Assembly: GCF_000166395.1 (NCBI RefSeq)
Contig: NC_014655.1
Span: 2,294,001 to 2,358,000, forward strand
Length of the DNA stretch: 64,000 bases
Direction of reading: 5' to 3'
From: Leadbetterella byssophila DSM 17132
Lineage (GTDB): Bacteria > Bacteroidota > Bacteroidia > Cytophagales > Spirosomataceae
Shown: one piece after another, positions 35,617 through 44,931 of the stretch
How the letters are laid out: every line of letters starts with the position of its first letter
How positions within the stretch are numbered: position 1 is the stretch's first letter
The notes under the pieces: model-generated
Told to the model about the DNA's origin: nothing
The model's input: only the letters and a program-made list of their open reading frames with translations
Database searches by the model: none
Program-made: the position numbers and the translations under genes

Positions 35617-37394
35617 AAAAGCTATTGATCGCATTACCGGAGAACGTAAGTTCTGCCCTCGGATTTACCTTGCTGCATTCTCTGTGGCAAGGTGCTCTAC
35701 TTCTGATCCTCTTTGCAGGATTACACTTTGTATTCAAAACTTCCCGAACCAGATACTTCCTGGGCATGGGAGCACTTTTGACTCAAACCCTACTATCACT
35801 CTTCACCTTCTTCTGGATCTTTGAACCCTCCAGAGATAGTGAACTTTTAAGTTCTACTGCTTTACTTCCCGGAGAATTCATTAAAATGAATTCCTACACC
35901 GTCCTGCATGCTATCCAATCTTACATTGCGGAAAATCATCAAAAATTCACTTTTTTGTGGATCTTAGGGGTAAGTATCTTATTGACCAGAATGTTTATTG
36001 GTCTAGTTTACACTAAACATTTGAAATCTGCTGGCACTGTTTTGGCTCCCCTAGAAGCAGAAGAAATCCTGAAAGATCTGGCTAAGAGAATGAGGGTAAA
36101 AGATGCCATTGCCCTTTTTGAGTCTTCTAAAATCACTAGTCCTTTGACTATAGGTTGGTTAAAACCCGTCATCCTGTTTCCCGTAGGAATGATCAACGGA
36201 TTAAGTCCTGCTCAAGTAGAAGCCATCTTAGCCCATGAATTAGCCCATATCCTTAGAAAAGACTACGTCCTTAACATTCTACAGACTTTCGTAGAGATTC
36301 TTTTCTTCTTCCACCCTGCCGTTTGGGCCATTTCCCACCGCGTTAGAATAGAAAGAGAGAATGCTTGTGATGACATGGCCTTGGAACACTGCGAAGGAAA
36401 ATTAGTTCTTGCGCATGCTCTGGCGGAAGTAGCTACTTTCCAAAGCAAACCTACTTTCGCTATGGCCTTTGGTGCAAGGAAATACACCCTACTGGATAGG
36501 GTAAAACGAATAGTAGGTATCAATGAGAGACAAACGCCTACCCACTGGTTAAGTTTAGCAATGGTATTAAGTCTATGTTTTGTGGCTTGGTCTTATGCCA
36601 AAGAACCCGAAACTCCGGTTGAAATCACCTATGACGGTATTCCTACAGATACAATACCTAAGACAAAAGCAGAATTAAAACTTGAAGCTACTGCTAAGGA
36701 GATCTCCGAAATGTCTGCCCAAATGAACGTTATAGCAGAAAAAATGGAGAACAACACTTCCAAAATGAAATTTGATGAAATAGAAAAGCTATCGGAAAAA
36801 ATCGCCTTAATTTCATCTCAAATGGATGCCCCTTCTGCAAAAATAGGAGTACTTTCAGAAGAAATCGCTGCCCTAAGCCTGGAGATAGCAGCTAAGAAAA
36901 TGAGAAGATTAGACACTCGTGTGCTAGAAAAAGACTTGGAAAGAAATTCAGCAGAATTGGCCAAACTACAGGTAGATCTGGAGAAAGTATCAGAAGAAAT
37001 GATGAGTATTCACAAGGAAATAGAAAAGCAACCCATGCAAGAAATACAAAATCAACTGTCTGAATTACAAGCTCCCTTAGAAAGCCTATCACAACTCATG
37101 AGAGAAAAGGGAAATGAGATGAAGACCTATGCAGAGGTAGTGGTAGCTGAACATGAAACCAGAGCAAAAGAATTCAGCCAGAATTTAAAATCTACTGGCC
37201 TCATTAAAGATGCTGATAATTACGAACTGAATATGATAGGGGATGAAATCAAGATCAACGGCAAAACCCTTACAAAAGAAGAATCAGCGAGGGTTCTAGA
37301 ACTAATCAAAGGACACTACAGACTTCCTAAAGATTCTAAAAAATTAGAATTAGGAATGAAGCAAGGGAAGATGAAATACATGATAACGAATTAA
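35613..37394 (+). CDS. BlaR1/MecR1-like M56 membrane metallopeptidase with coiled-coil C-terminus
   Basis: Signal-transducing membrane protease of 593 residues. Three N-terminal helices (about 15-40, 48-70, 112-132) precede the M56 domain with zinc motif HELAH (H208, E209, H212) and ENACDD (about 249-254); a fourth helix lies at about 305-325 (HWLSLAMVLSLCFVAWSYA). Where classical BlaR1 has a penicillin-binding sensor, this protein has about 170 residues of heptad-like coiled coil (about 345-515; EISEMSAQMNVIAEKMENN) and a small C-terminal domain. The signal is therefore probably not a beta-lactam bound in the usual way. The catalytic residues look intact. Co-transcribed with the BlaI-like repressor. 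Confidence 0.88.
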   Translation: MKKLLIALPENVSSALGFTLLHSLWQGALLLILFAGLHFVFKTSRTRYFLGMGALLTQTLLSLFTFFWIFEPSRDSELLSSTALLPGEFIKMNSYTVLHAIQSYIAENHQKFTFLWILGVSILLTRMFIGLVYTKHLKSAGTVLAPLEAEEILKDLAKRMRVKDAIALFESSKITSPLTIGWLKPVILFPVGMINGLSPAQVEAILAHELAHILRKDYVLNILQTFVEILFFFHPAVWAISHRVRIERENACDDMALEHCEGKLVLAHALAEVATFQSKPTFAMAFGARKYTLLDRVKRIVGINERQTPTHWLSLAMVLSLCFVAWSYAKEPETPVEITYDGIPTDTIPKTKAELKLEATAKEISEMSAQMNVIAEKMENNTSKMKFDEIEKLSEKIALISSQMDAPSAKIGVLSEEIAALSLEIAAKKMRRLDTRVLEKDLERNSAELAKLQVDLEKVSEEMMSIHKEIEKQPMQEIQNQLSELQAPLESLSQLMREKGNEMKTYAEVVVAEHETRAKEFSQNLKSTGLIKDADNYELNMIGDEIKINGKTLTKEESARVLELIKGHYRLPKDSKKLELGMKQGKMKYMITN

Positions 37395-37406
37395 AAGCAA
37401 GAGGTT

Positions 37407-38357
37407 TTAACCTCTTGCTTCCAATATTTTCTTAATAGCAGCCTGAACAGACCAAACCCTATTTCCGGCCTGCTGTATCACCGCGGAATGCGGACCATCA
37501 ATGACCGCATCAGCTACTTTTAGCCCTCTCCTAACAGGAAGACAGTGCATGAAGAAGGCATCATCCGTTAAAGCCATTCTTTCTTCCGTAATAGCCCAAG
37601 AACGATCCTGAGTTAATACTTGCCCATAGTGTTCATAAGACGACCAGTTCTTTGCATAGATAAAGTCGGCACCTTTAAAAGCTTCAGCCTGGTCATGCAT
37701 AACTAAGGCATCTTTACGGATTTCAGGAGCTAAATCATATCCTTCAGGATTGGCTATCACAAACTCATAGTCTGTCTTCAATACCCATTCTGCAAATGAG
37801 TTCGCAACAGCCTGAGGCAGAGGTTTGAAATGAGGTACCCAGGTTAGGACCACCTTAGGTCTTTCTTTCTTCTTCAATTCCTCTATAGTTATCAAATCCG
37901 CTAAAGATTGACATGGGTGACGTGTAGCCGACTCCAAATTCACTATCGGTACTCCGGCATATCTCCTGAAACTCTCTAAAACGATCTCTTTATAATCTTC
38001 ATCTCTGTCTGTCAATCCCGCAAAGGCTCGCACCCCTATCACGTCACAGTATTGACCTAAAACTGCTGCAGCTTCCTTCACATGCTCTGCTTTGCCTTGA
38101 TCCATGATGACACCATCCTCAAATTCTAGTTGCCAAGAATCCGAACCCACATTCATCACAATCACATTCATGCCCAAGTTCAGCGCCGCTTTCTGAGTAG
38201 AAACACGAGTCCTCAAACTAGAATTAAAGAAAACCAGACCCATGGTCAGGTTCCTTCCCAAATGTTGAAATTTGAGAGGATCAGCTTTCAATTCTAAGCC
38301 CAATTGAACCAATTCCTCTACACTATCTACATCATTCGGGTTTATAAAATGCTTCAT
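37407..38357 (-). CDS. argF': N-succinylornithine/N-acetylornithine carbamoyltransferase
   Basis: Carbamoylates an N-acylated ornithine in the Bacteroidota arginine pathway. The 316 residues start MKHFINPNDV. FFNSSLRTRVSTQKAALNLGMNV is the carbamoyl-phosphate loop in the form seen in the Bacteroides succinylornithine enzyme, not STRTR of ordinary ArgF; RHPCQSLADL and HCLPVRRGLKV are the other conserved blocks. Succinyl versus acetyl preference cannot be settled by eye. The frame is open 68 codons further upstream, but a TAAATTTG element at 38379-38386 and family length support the ATG at 38357. Confidence 0.9.
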   Translation of the reverse strand: MKHFINPNDVDSVEELVQLGLELKADPLKFQHLGRNLTMGLVFFNSSLRTRVSTQKAALNLGMNVIVMNVGSDSWQLEFEDGVIMDQGKAEHVKEAAAVLGQYCDVIGVRAFAGLTDRDEDYKEIVLESFRRYAGVPIVNLESATRHPCQSLADLITIEELKKKERPKVVLTWVPHFKPLPQAVANSFAEWVLKTDYEFVIANPEGYDLAPEIRKDALVMHDQAEAFKGADFIYAKNWSSYEHYGQVLTQDRSWAITEERMALTDDAFFMHCLPVRRGLKVADAVIDGPHSAVIQQAGNRVWSVQAAIKKILEARG

Positions 38358-38378
38358 CAATTTTTCACAATTTTGAAG

Positions 38379-38386
38379 CAAATTTA
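38379..38386 (-). promoter_or_regulatory. Predicted -7 element of the carbamoyltransferase gene
   Basis: TAAATTTG on the - strand, a full TAnnTTTG match, 21 bases before the chosen ATG at 38357. Confidence 0.45.
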
Positions 38387-38460
38387 CACCAATATCTAGA
38401 ACATGGGCAGGAAATCTCTGTAAATTAACGACCTTTACCTCCCTTAGACCTAATTTGGAA

Positions 38461-39918
38461 ATGCGTATTTGCCTCGAGAATGTTAGCGTAAAGAAGAACG
38501 AAGACCTGATTTTAAAAAACCTGAATTTCGCATCAGAATACCCTGAAAATTGGGCCATCATGGGACCCAGCGGATCAGGAAAAAGTACTTTTTTAGATCT
38601 TTTGGCAGGAAAAATCTTTCCATCTCAAGGTAAATTCCTCAAGGACAAAGAGCTAAAAATCATAAGCGTCAGCAGAGACTATTCCTTTCATCGTATAGTG
38701 GGTAACGCCTACCAATACTATCAGCAACGTTATAATGTTTATGATGCGGAAGTAGGACCCACCCTTTACCAGGTTCTACAAGATCAAGTCTTACCCTTAT
38801 ATACCATAGATGCCTCCTCCGTGGAGCTACCTCCCCTAACCTACTCCGAAGAAGAGGTGTATAAAACGGCTAAAACGTTTAGAGTGGACCATCTCCTAGA
38901 TAGAAGAATAACTTCTCTATCAAATGGAGAAACACGGAGATCTCTGCTCACCTATTGGATGTTAAAAAAGCCTGATATTTTACTGCTTGATAATCCATTT
39001 TCTGGTCTTGATATACAAAGCAGAGCTGCACTCCGACAAATCCTAGAATCTCTGGAGAATACCCGTATCTTCCTGGTAGCAGAACCAAAGGACTTACCAA
39101 AAGGATTTAATAAGGTTATTCTATTTAATAAAGGCGAAATTCAATATCAGGGTGATTTAGAGCAAATGCCTCAGTTGCAAGAAGTAACCTATATCCCCGA
39201 TTTCAGTGGCTTACATCATGCTGAAGAAGCGAATTTCTCCACAGCACTCCGACTTATAAACACGAATGTGTTCTATGGAGAAAAACAAGCCCTCTTTGAT
39301 CTTAACTGGGAAGTAAAAAAAGGAGAATGTTGGGCGGTTTTAGGCCCTAATGGCTCCGGTAAAAGTACGCTAATGAGCCTTTTGACCGGAGATAATCCTC
39401 AAGCATACAAAAACGAGATGTATCTCTTTGATCGAAGACGTGGCACGGGTGAAAGCATTTGGGACATCAAAAAGAACATTGGATTCGTATCTCCGGAATT
39501 ACACCTCTTCTTTCATAAACTCACTCCGGTATGGAAGGTCATTGGATCAGGATTTTTTGACGCTATGGGACTCTTTAGAAAATTGACCGTAGAACAGGAA
39601 GGCCTTATAGATGAATACCTGTATAGGTTCCAATTGTCTTCCTTGAAATTTAGAAGGTTAGACCAATTATCCTCCGGCCAACAAAGATTTGTCTTGCTCA
39701 TCAGAGCTTTGATTAAGAATCCGCCCTTGTTAGTCTTAGATGAACCTTGCCAAGGCCTGGACCATAATCAAATGGTCTCCTTTAGAGAAACCCTAGATCA
39801 TTTAGTCAGGGCCCAGAAAAAGACCCTTATATACATTACACATTACAAAGAGGAAATCCCCTCCTGCGTTAACCATTTCCTTCATTTAGAAGAAGGAAGG
39901 GTGGTTCAGAGTTCATAA
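38461..39918 (+). CDS. ATP-binding protein with two ABC domains (ModF/PhrA-like)
   Basis: 485 residues containing two complete ABC ATPase domains in tandem. Domain 1 (about 1-225) has Walker A GPSGSGKST, signature LSNGETRR and Walker B ILLLDNPFSGLD; domain 2 (about 255-485) has Walker A GPNGSGKST, signature LSSGQQRF and Walker B LLVLDEPCQGLDH. No membrane domain is fused or encoded nearby. The layout matches ModF/PhrA-like proteins of uncertain role, once linked to molybdate transport or photorepair. The ATG at 38461 is chosen over the TTG at 38455. Divergent from the carbamoyltransferase gene; its 3' end overlaps the next gene by 13 bases. Confidence 0.88.
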   Translation: MRICLENVSVKKNEDLILKNLNFASEYPENWAIMGPSGSGKSTFLDLLAGKIFPSQGKFLKDKELKIISVSRDYSFHRIVGNAYQYYQQRYNVYDAEVGPTLYQVLQDQVLPLYTIDASSVELPPLTYSEEEVYKTAKTFRVDHLLDRRITSLSNGETRRSLLTYWMLKKPDILLLDNPFSGLDIQSRAALRQILESLENTRIFLVAEPKDLPKGFNKVILFNKGEIQYQGDLEQMPQLQEVTYIPDFSGLHHAEEANFSTALRLINTNVFYGEKQALFDLNWEVKKGECWAVLGPNGSGKSTLMSLLTGDNPQAYKNEMYLFDRRRGTGESIWDIKKNIGFVSPELHLFFHKLTPVWKVIGSGFFDAMGLFRKLTVEQEGLIDEYLYRFQLSSLKFRRLDQLSSGQQRFVLLIRALIKNPPLLVLDEPCQGLDHNQMVSFRETLDHLVRAQKKTLIYITHYKEEIPSCVNHFLHLEEGRVVQSS

Positions 39919-41300
39919 ACCTCTCCCTGCGCAGGAATGGTTACCTTCCGAAAACCTTGCCCCAGAAGCTTTTCTCGAAAGGCCTCTTGGGTTTTGATTT
40001 CCCCGTGGACCAAGAAGAGATTCTTCACTTTCTCCACCTTTTGACAGGACAAATACTCCATCATCTCTTTGTAATCTGCATGGGCGGAGAAAGAATCCAT
40101 GACTTCAACATCCGCGCGAACCAACTTATCTTCTCCAAAAATCTTGACCGTAGAGTTTCCAGCCTTTAACTGAGCTCCTAAGGTATTGGGAGAACAGTAG
40201 CCCACTATTAAGATGGTATTCTTACGGTCTTCCACATTGTTTGCTATGTGGTGCTTAATCCTACCCGCCTCCGCCATCCCTGATGCTGAGATGATGATGC
40301 AAGGTTCCGGCCTAAAGTTAAGCGCTTTAGAGGCTTGAACATCTGTGATATACGTCAGATTTTTAAAACCAAAAGCATCTCCATCCTTTTCTATGTAATC
40401 TAAGATCTCTTGATTATAATCTTCTTTATGCCTGATCATTATACGGGTAGCCTCTACTGCTAATGGACTATCTACATACACCGGTATAGATGGTAGCCTG
40501 CCACTACTTTCCAATTGGTCCAAAATAAACACCATCTCCTGAGTCCGGTCTACGGCAAAAGCGGGAATGATTAACTTCCCCCTCTTTTGAACACAAGTCT
40601 TATATACCATGTCCAATAATCGGGAATGTGCATCAATATCCGGCTCATGCAGTCGGTCTCCATAAGTAGACTCACAGATTATATAATCAGCCTGAGGAAA
40701 AGGAGCCGGGTCATCTAAGATCCGGTCTCCTTTCCTTCCGATATCTGCCGTAAAAAACAGGGTCTTGGTATAGTGAGGAGTTTCAAAAGAGAGATAAATC
40801 CCGGCACTACCTAGGATATGCCCTGCATTATAAAACTCTACTTTAACGTCTTTATCAATATAAAAAGGTTTATTCAAAGGTTGAGGTACAAAGAGGGATA
40901 GAGCCAGATATACGTCTTCTTCTTCATATAAATACTCTAAGAGCTCTTCACCTCTGTTCTTTCGGCGCTGATTCACTCTATCCAAATCTCTCTCCTGAAT
41001 CCTGGCAGAATCCAAAAGCATGATCTTGCAGAGGTCCAAAGTGGCAGGTGTACAATAGATCTTCCCATTAAAACCTTGCTTCACCAGTCTAGGTATCAAA
41101 CCGGAGTGATCTATATGGGCATGTGACAATAGCAAGATATCTACCTCTTTAGGATCAAAGCCAAAGCTAAGATTAAGCTCTGAGGTATTGATCCCCTGAA
41201 ACATACCGCAATCCAGTAAAATTTGCGTGCCACTATCCGTAGTAATCAAATGCTTACTACCTGTTACCCGCTGCGCTGCGCCGAAAAACCTTATTTTCAT
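39906..41300 (-). CDS. Metallo-beta-lactamase/beta-CASP family RNA-processing nuclease
   Basis: 464-residue zinc nuclease of the CPSF73/YsH1-like group. The N-terminal motif SHAHIDHSG supplies H60, H62, D64 and H65; CESTYGDRLHEP and the beta-CASP insert (about 200-380; IIPAFAVDRTQEMVFIL; DSPLAVEATRI; IIISASGMAEAGR) follow, and the C-terminal DSFSAHADYKEM and FLVHGE complete the active site. No export signal, so it acts in the cytoplasm, probably on RNA. It shares 4 bases with the M3 peptidase gene upstream, so the two are co-transcribed. Confidence 0.92.
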   Translation of the reverse strand: MKIRFFGAAQRVTGSKHLITTDSGTQILLDCGMFQGINTSELNLSFGFDPKEVDILLLSHAHIDHSGLIPRLVKQGFNGKIYCTPATLDLCKIMLLDSARIQERDLDRVNQRRKNRGEELLEYLYEEEDVYLALSLFVPQPLNKPFYIDKDVKVEFYNAGHILGSAGIYLSFETPHYTKTLFFTADIGRKGDRILDDPAPFPQADYIICESTYGDRLHEPDIDAHSRLLDMVYKTCVQKRGKLIIPAFAVDRTQEMVFILDQLESSGRLPSIPVYVDSPLAVEATRIMIRHKEDYNQEILDYIEKDGDAFGFKNLTYITDVQASKALNFRPEPCIIISASGMAEAGRIKHHIANNVEDRKNTILIVGYCSPNTLGAQLKAGNSTVKIFGEDKLVRADVEVMDSFSAHADYKEMMEYLSCQKVEKVKNLFLVHGEIKTQEAFREKLLGQGFRKVTIPAQGEVYEL

Positions 41301-42997
41301 AGTTCACTTTTTACAAACTCCATGAGATCCGCAATGTATTCTTTAGAAAAATCAAAACGTATACCCGCTGCTGCATACAAGGATTTAATGTCTTTTGTAT
41401 ATCCCAGAGACAAACATGCCCTATACTGTTCCAAACCTTTTTTAGGATCCTTTTTATAATTTCTCCAAACACTGATAGCCCCCAATTGCGCCATTCCGTA
41501 CTCTATATAATAAAAAGGTACTTCATAGATGTGTAATTGTTTCTGCCAACTATACCGTTGATACTTCTCTAAACCTCTCCAGTCTGTCACAGAATCCTGG
41601 AAACGATTAAAGATCTCCACCCATTTGTCAGCTCTATCTTCTAGAGAATGTGAAGGATTTTCATAAAGCCAGTGCTGGAATTGATCCACTGTAGCTATCC
41701 AGGGCAATGCACCCAATACATCTCTAAGGTGCTCACGTTTGGCACGCTTTAAGTCCTCCTCATTAGGGAAGAACACGTCCCAATGTTCCATAGAAATCAG
41801 CTCCATACTCATGGACGCCAATTCTGCCACTTCCATAGGAGGGTTACGATACGCATTTAGAGATAGATCTCTCACCTGGAAAGAGTGTATGGCATGTCCT
41901 CCCTCATGTACCATGGTTACCAGATCCCTTAAAGTATCTGTGGCATTCATAAAGATAAAGGGAACCCCGGTCTCTTCCAAAGGATAGTTATAACCTCCAG
42001 GTGCTTTACCTTTTCTGGACTCAACATCAAAATGTCCCAAACTCCGCATGGTTTGAATATAACTCGTAAAGTCAGGATGAATCTGACGGAAACAAATCTC
42101 CGTTTTATTCAATAGATCCTCTGCATTTTCAAAAGGCTTAAGCGGAGCCTTTCCGTCTACATCTGCCTTTGCATCCCAGGGCTTGTAATCTCCTAATTTT
42201 TCCTTTCTCTCTTGTTCCAAAGTATCTACTACTGGAATAACGGTCTCCGCTATGGCCTCATGGAAGTCAAAACAGTCTTGGGGACTATAGTCAAATCTAC
42301 CCATGGCAGAGAACATGTAATCCCTGAAATTAGAGAACCCTGCATTTCTGGCCACCTGATGTCTCAAGCCCAGAAGATCAGAGAATAGTTTGTCTAAGGT
42401 TTCATGATCTTGGAGTCTTCTTTCTGATATAGCTCTCCAAACCCTCTCACGCAGTGGCCTATCCGGACTTTGAAGATAACCTCCTGCTTGTGGCATGGTT
42501 AATTCCTTGTCGTCTATGTGCACGGTCATTCCACCTGTGATGGTTTGATACTCCACCTGCTTCATTTGAATGTCCGTAAATAGGGAAATATTTTCTTGTC
42601 GAAAGATCTTCACTGCCTCCTCTATCCCCCGGATCATCAATGTATAGCCTGGCTCATTTATTTCAAATGTATTGGCTAATTCCAGGGTCTTTTGATTTAA
42701 TATATCTCCATATGCAGCTAAATGAGGCTGAATGTTTTCTACAAAATCCTGATATTTCTTCTGTAATCCGGCATCATCCGTCTGGCAAGTCATTTTGATA
42801 TATCTCCAGGCAAAATCTTCTGATACTACAGATTCTAGTTCGCTCTTGTCCTTAAGCCATTGTAAGAAGCTGTCTGCATCAGAAGGCTCCCTTTGCTTTA
42901 GATCTTCAAAATATTTGGACAGCTCATCCCAACTAGTTATCTGATAATCTTGTGGTAAGAATGATCTTTTCTTCTTCTCAAATGCTAATTTGCTCAT
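41297..42997 (-). CDS. pepF: M3-family oligoendopeptidase (PepF-like)
   Basis: Cytoplasmic zinc peptidase of 566 residues that degrades short peptides. The catalytic motif TMVHEGGHAIHSF places H364, E365 and H368; MEVAELASMSMELISMEHW about 25 residues on contains the third ligand. The N-terminal helical part and the C-terminal YYIEYGMAQLGAISVWRNY are typical of the M3B oligoendopeptidase F branch. First gene of a two-gene unit with the beta-CASP nuclease. Confidence 0.93.
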   Translation of the reverse strand: MSKLAFEKKKRSFLPQDYQITSWDELSKYFEDLKQREPSDADSFLQWLKDKSELESVVSEDFAWRYIKMTCQTDDAGLQKKYQDFVENIQPHLAAYGDILNQKTLELANTFEINEPGYTLMIRGIEEAVKIFRQENISLFTDIQMKQVEYQTITGGMTVHIDDKELTMPQAGGYLQSPDRPLRERVWRAISERRLQDHETLDKLFSDLLGLRHQVARNAGFSNFRDYMFSAMGRFDYSPQDCFDFHEAIAETVIPVVDTLEQERKEKLGDYKPWDAKADVDGKAPLKPFENAEDLLNKTEICFRQIHPDFTSYIQTMRSLGHFDVESRKGKAPGGYNYPLEETGVPFIFMNATDTLRDLVTMVHEGGHAIHSFQVRDLSLNAYRNPPMEVAELASMSMELISMEHWDVFFPNEEDLKRAKREHLRDVLGALPWIATVDQFQHWLYENPSHSLEDRADKWVEIFNRFQDSVTDWRGLEKYQRYSWQKQLHIYEVPFYYIEYGMAQLGAISVWRNYKKDPKKGLEQYRACLSLGYTKDIKSLYAAAGIRFDFSKEYIADLMEFVKSEL

Positions 42998-43114
42998 TCG
43001 CTTCGTTTTCTTATTAAACGCAATTTAAACCCCTACTTCTAAAAAAATCACTTATAATGAAACTTTTAAACCCATGTATTTGTATTAAATGTATATACAT
43101 AAAAAGAGAAACAT

Positions 43115-43645
43115 ATGAGCACTTGGAAAATCGACCCTTCGCATTCAGAAATTCAGTTTAAGATCAAACACTTAATGATCAGTACCGTTACCGGTGAATT
43201 CACTGATTTTGACTCAACATTGGAGTGTGCTTCAGAAGGAGAAGACTTCAATGGAGGTAAAGTAAACTTTACTGCTAAAATAGATTCGATTAATACAAAG
43301 AACGAGCAGCGTGATGGCCATTTAAAGTCGGCTGACTTCTTCGATGCTGAAAAATATCCTGAGATCAGCTTTACTTCTTCATCTTTAGATCTATCTGGTG
43401 GAGAAGTAGTATTAAAGGGAGATCTTACCATCAAAGGTACTACTAAGCCTATTACCTTAACCGGAGATTTCGGTGGAGTTGTAGTAGACGGATACGGTCA
43501 GACGAAAGCCGGATTTGAAGTAGCCGGTAAGCTGAACCGTCAAGATTATGGTTTGACTTGGAGTGCAGTTACAGAAGCAGGTGGTGTAGTGGTTAGTGAT
43601 GACGTGAAACTGCTCTTGAACGTGCAGTTTGTTAAGCAAGCTTAA
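43115..43645 (+). CDS. YceI-family lipocalin-like protein
   Basis: A 176-residue beta-barrel protein of the YceI family (TWKIDPSHSEIQFKIKHLMIS at the N-terminus; SADFFDAEKYPEISFTSS; LTIKGTTKPITL; AGKLNRQDYGLTW). Relatives bind isoprenoid or polyprenyl-type lipids. There is no signal peptide, so a cytoplasmic location is likely, unlike E. coli YceI. Followed by a strong terminator. Confidence 0.93.
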   Translation: MSTWKIDPSHSEIQFKIKHLMISTVTGEFTDFDSTLECASEGEDFNGGKVNFTAKIDSINTKNEQRDGHLKSADFFDAEKYPEISFTSSSLDLSGGEVVLKGDLTIKGTTKPITLTGDFGGVVVDGYGQTKAGFEVAGKLNRQDYGLTWSAVTEAGGVVVSDDVKLLLNVQFVKQA

Positions 43646-43667
43646 AAACGCAAGCTCAAATCCACAT

Positions 43668-43695
43668 AAGTCCTCTTTCTAGAGGACTTTTTTTT
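43668..43695 (+). terminator. Intrinsic terminator after the YceI gene
   Basis: AAGTCCTCT / AGAGGACTT stem, 4-base loop, then a run of Ts, 23 bases after the stop codon. Confidence 0.92.
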
Positions 43696-43754
43696 GGTTA
43701 TTTGAATTATTTTTCGTAACTTAATAATATAAAAAAGGGATGTTTTCACATCCC

Positions 43755-44832
43755 TTAGTCTAGCATCAAATACGCTTTGATAAAATCATCAATCTCTCCG
43801 TCCATTACTCTCTGAATGTCTGAAGTCTCATGACCAGTACGTGCATCCTTCACCAATTTATAGGGATGGAACACATAGTTTCTGATCTGCGAACCCCATT
43901 CAATCTTCTTCTTAGACGCTTCAATATCTGCTCGAGCAGCATTTCTTTTCTCTAACTCGATTTGATACAAACGAGATTTCAACATGTTCATGGCGTGCTC
44001 TTTGTTGGCCAACTGAGAACGCTCAATCTGACACACGATCACAATACCTGTAGGTTTGTGAGTCAACTGCACCTTGGTTTCCACCTTGTTTACGTTCTGA
44101 CCACCGGCACCACCTGAACGAGAGGTTTGCCACTCTATATCAGCATCCTTAACTTCCACCTCAATGGTATCATCCACTAAAGGATAAGCATACACAGAGG
44201 CAAAGGAAGTATGTCTGCGGGCATTAGAGTCAAAAGGAGAAATCCTCACCAAACGGTGAACCCCGTTTTCAGATTTCAAATACCCGTAAGCTAAAGGACC
44301 GTCAATCTGCATAGAAGCGGATTTTATACCTGCTCCATCTCCATCCGTCCAGTCCACTTGCGTTACTTTATACCCATGTTTTTGGGCCCACATCAGGTAC
44401 ATACGGTAAAGCATACTCGCCCAGTCCTGGCTTTCTGTTCCCCCTGCACCGGAGTTGATCTCTATAATGGCTGAGAACTGATCTTCCTCGCTCGAAAGCA
44501 TTTTTTTCAATTCCAGCTCTTCAATGATTTGGACCGTCTTCTTCGCTTCCGTGTCCACTTCTTCTTCTTCTACCTCTCCTTCTTGATAGAACTCAAATAG
44601 AGTCTCTAGATCAGAAATTGAAGCTTCAGCCTCTTCATAGGCTTCTGTCCAGTTTTTAAGGACCTGGATTTCCTTTACTACGGTTTGGGCATGATCCGAA
44701 TCATTCCAGAATTCGGGTTGCGCTTGTTGATTCTCTAGATCCCCAAGCTTCTCTTTTCGGTTATCGTAGTCAAAGATACCTCCTTAGTGCCGTCACTCTG
44801 GCTCTCAAATCTTTCAACGCTTCTGTTGTCAT
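43755..44832 (-). CDS. prfB: Peptide chain release factor 2, with programmed +1 frameshift
   Basis: Releases finished proteins at UGA and UAA. The gene starts at the ATG at 44832 ([20 protein letters not shown]), meets an in-frame TGA at 44772-44770 and continues in the +1 frame ([13 protein letters not shown]) to 43755, giving 358 residues, the usual RF2 length. The shift site reads AGGAGG, TAT, CTT, TGA, C: an internal Shine-Dalgarno-like sequence in front of CTTTGAC, as in other bacterial prfB genes. When RF2 is scarce, ribosomes slip past the TGA and make more. In the long frame, [11 protein letters not shown] holds the SPF stop-codon-reading tripeptide and [14 protein letters not shown] the catalytic GGQ. 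This is not a pseudogene. Confidence 0.96.
44770..44791 (-). promoter_or_regulatory. Programmed frameshift signal in prfB
   Basis: On the - strand AGGAGG lies three bases in front of CTT, followed by TGA. This is the autoregulatory RF2 frameshift cassette. The SD-like hexamer is notable because ordinary gene starts in this window mostly lack one. Confidence 0.92.
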
Positions 44833-44880
44833 GATTTCCTTAAAATGGTTAAACAAATGATTTAATGTGCAAAAATACAA

Positions 44881-44913
44881 AAAAATCCTCCTGAGACCCA
44901 GAAGGATTCTTTT
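44881..44913 (-). terminator. Intrinsic terminator after the DUF1508 gene
   Basis: On the - strand an imperfect stem, AATCCTTCTG / CAGGAGGATT, followed by a run of Ts, located between the DUF1508 stop and the prfB start. Confidence 0.75.
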
Positions 44914-44931
44914 TAAGAACGAAGATAATCC

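Noticed and set aside
38358-38561. 68-codon N-terminal extension of the carbamoyltransferase
   Set aside because: Not family-like, overlaps the divergent ABC gene, and contains the promoter element of the shorter form.
44559-44832. prfB as a truncated or frameshifted pseudogene
   Set aside because: The break is exactly the CTTTGAC programmed frameshift with upstream AGGAGG, and both parts are fully conserved.
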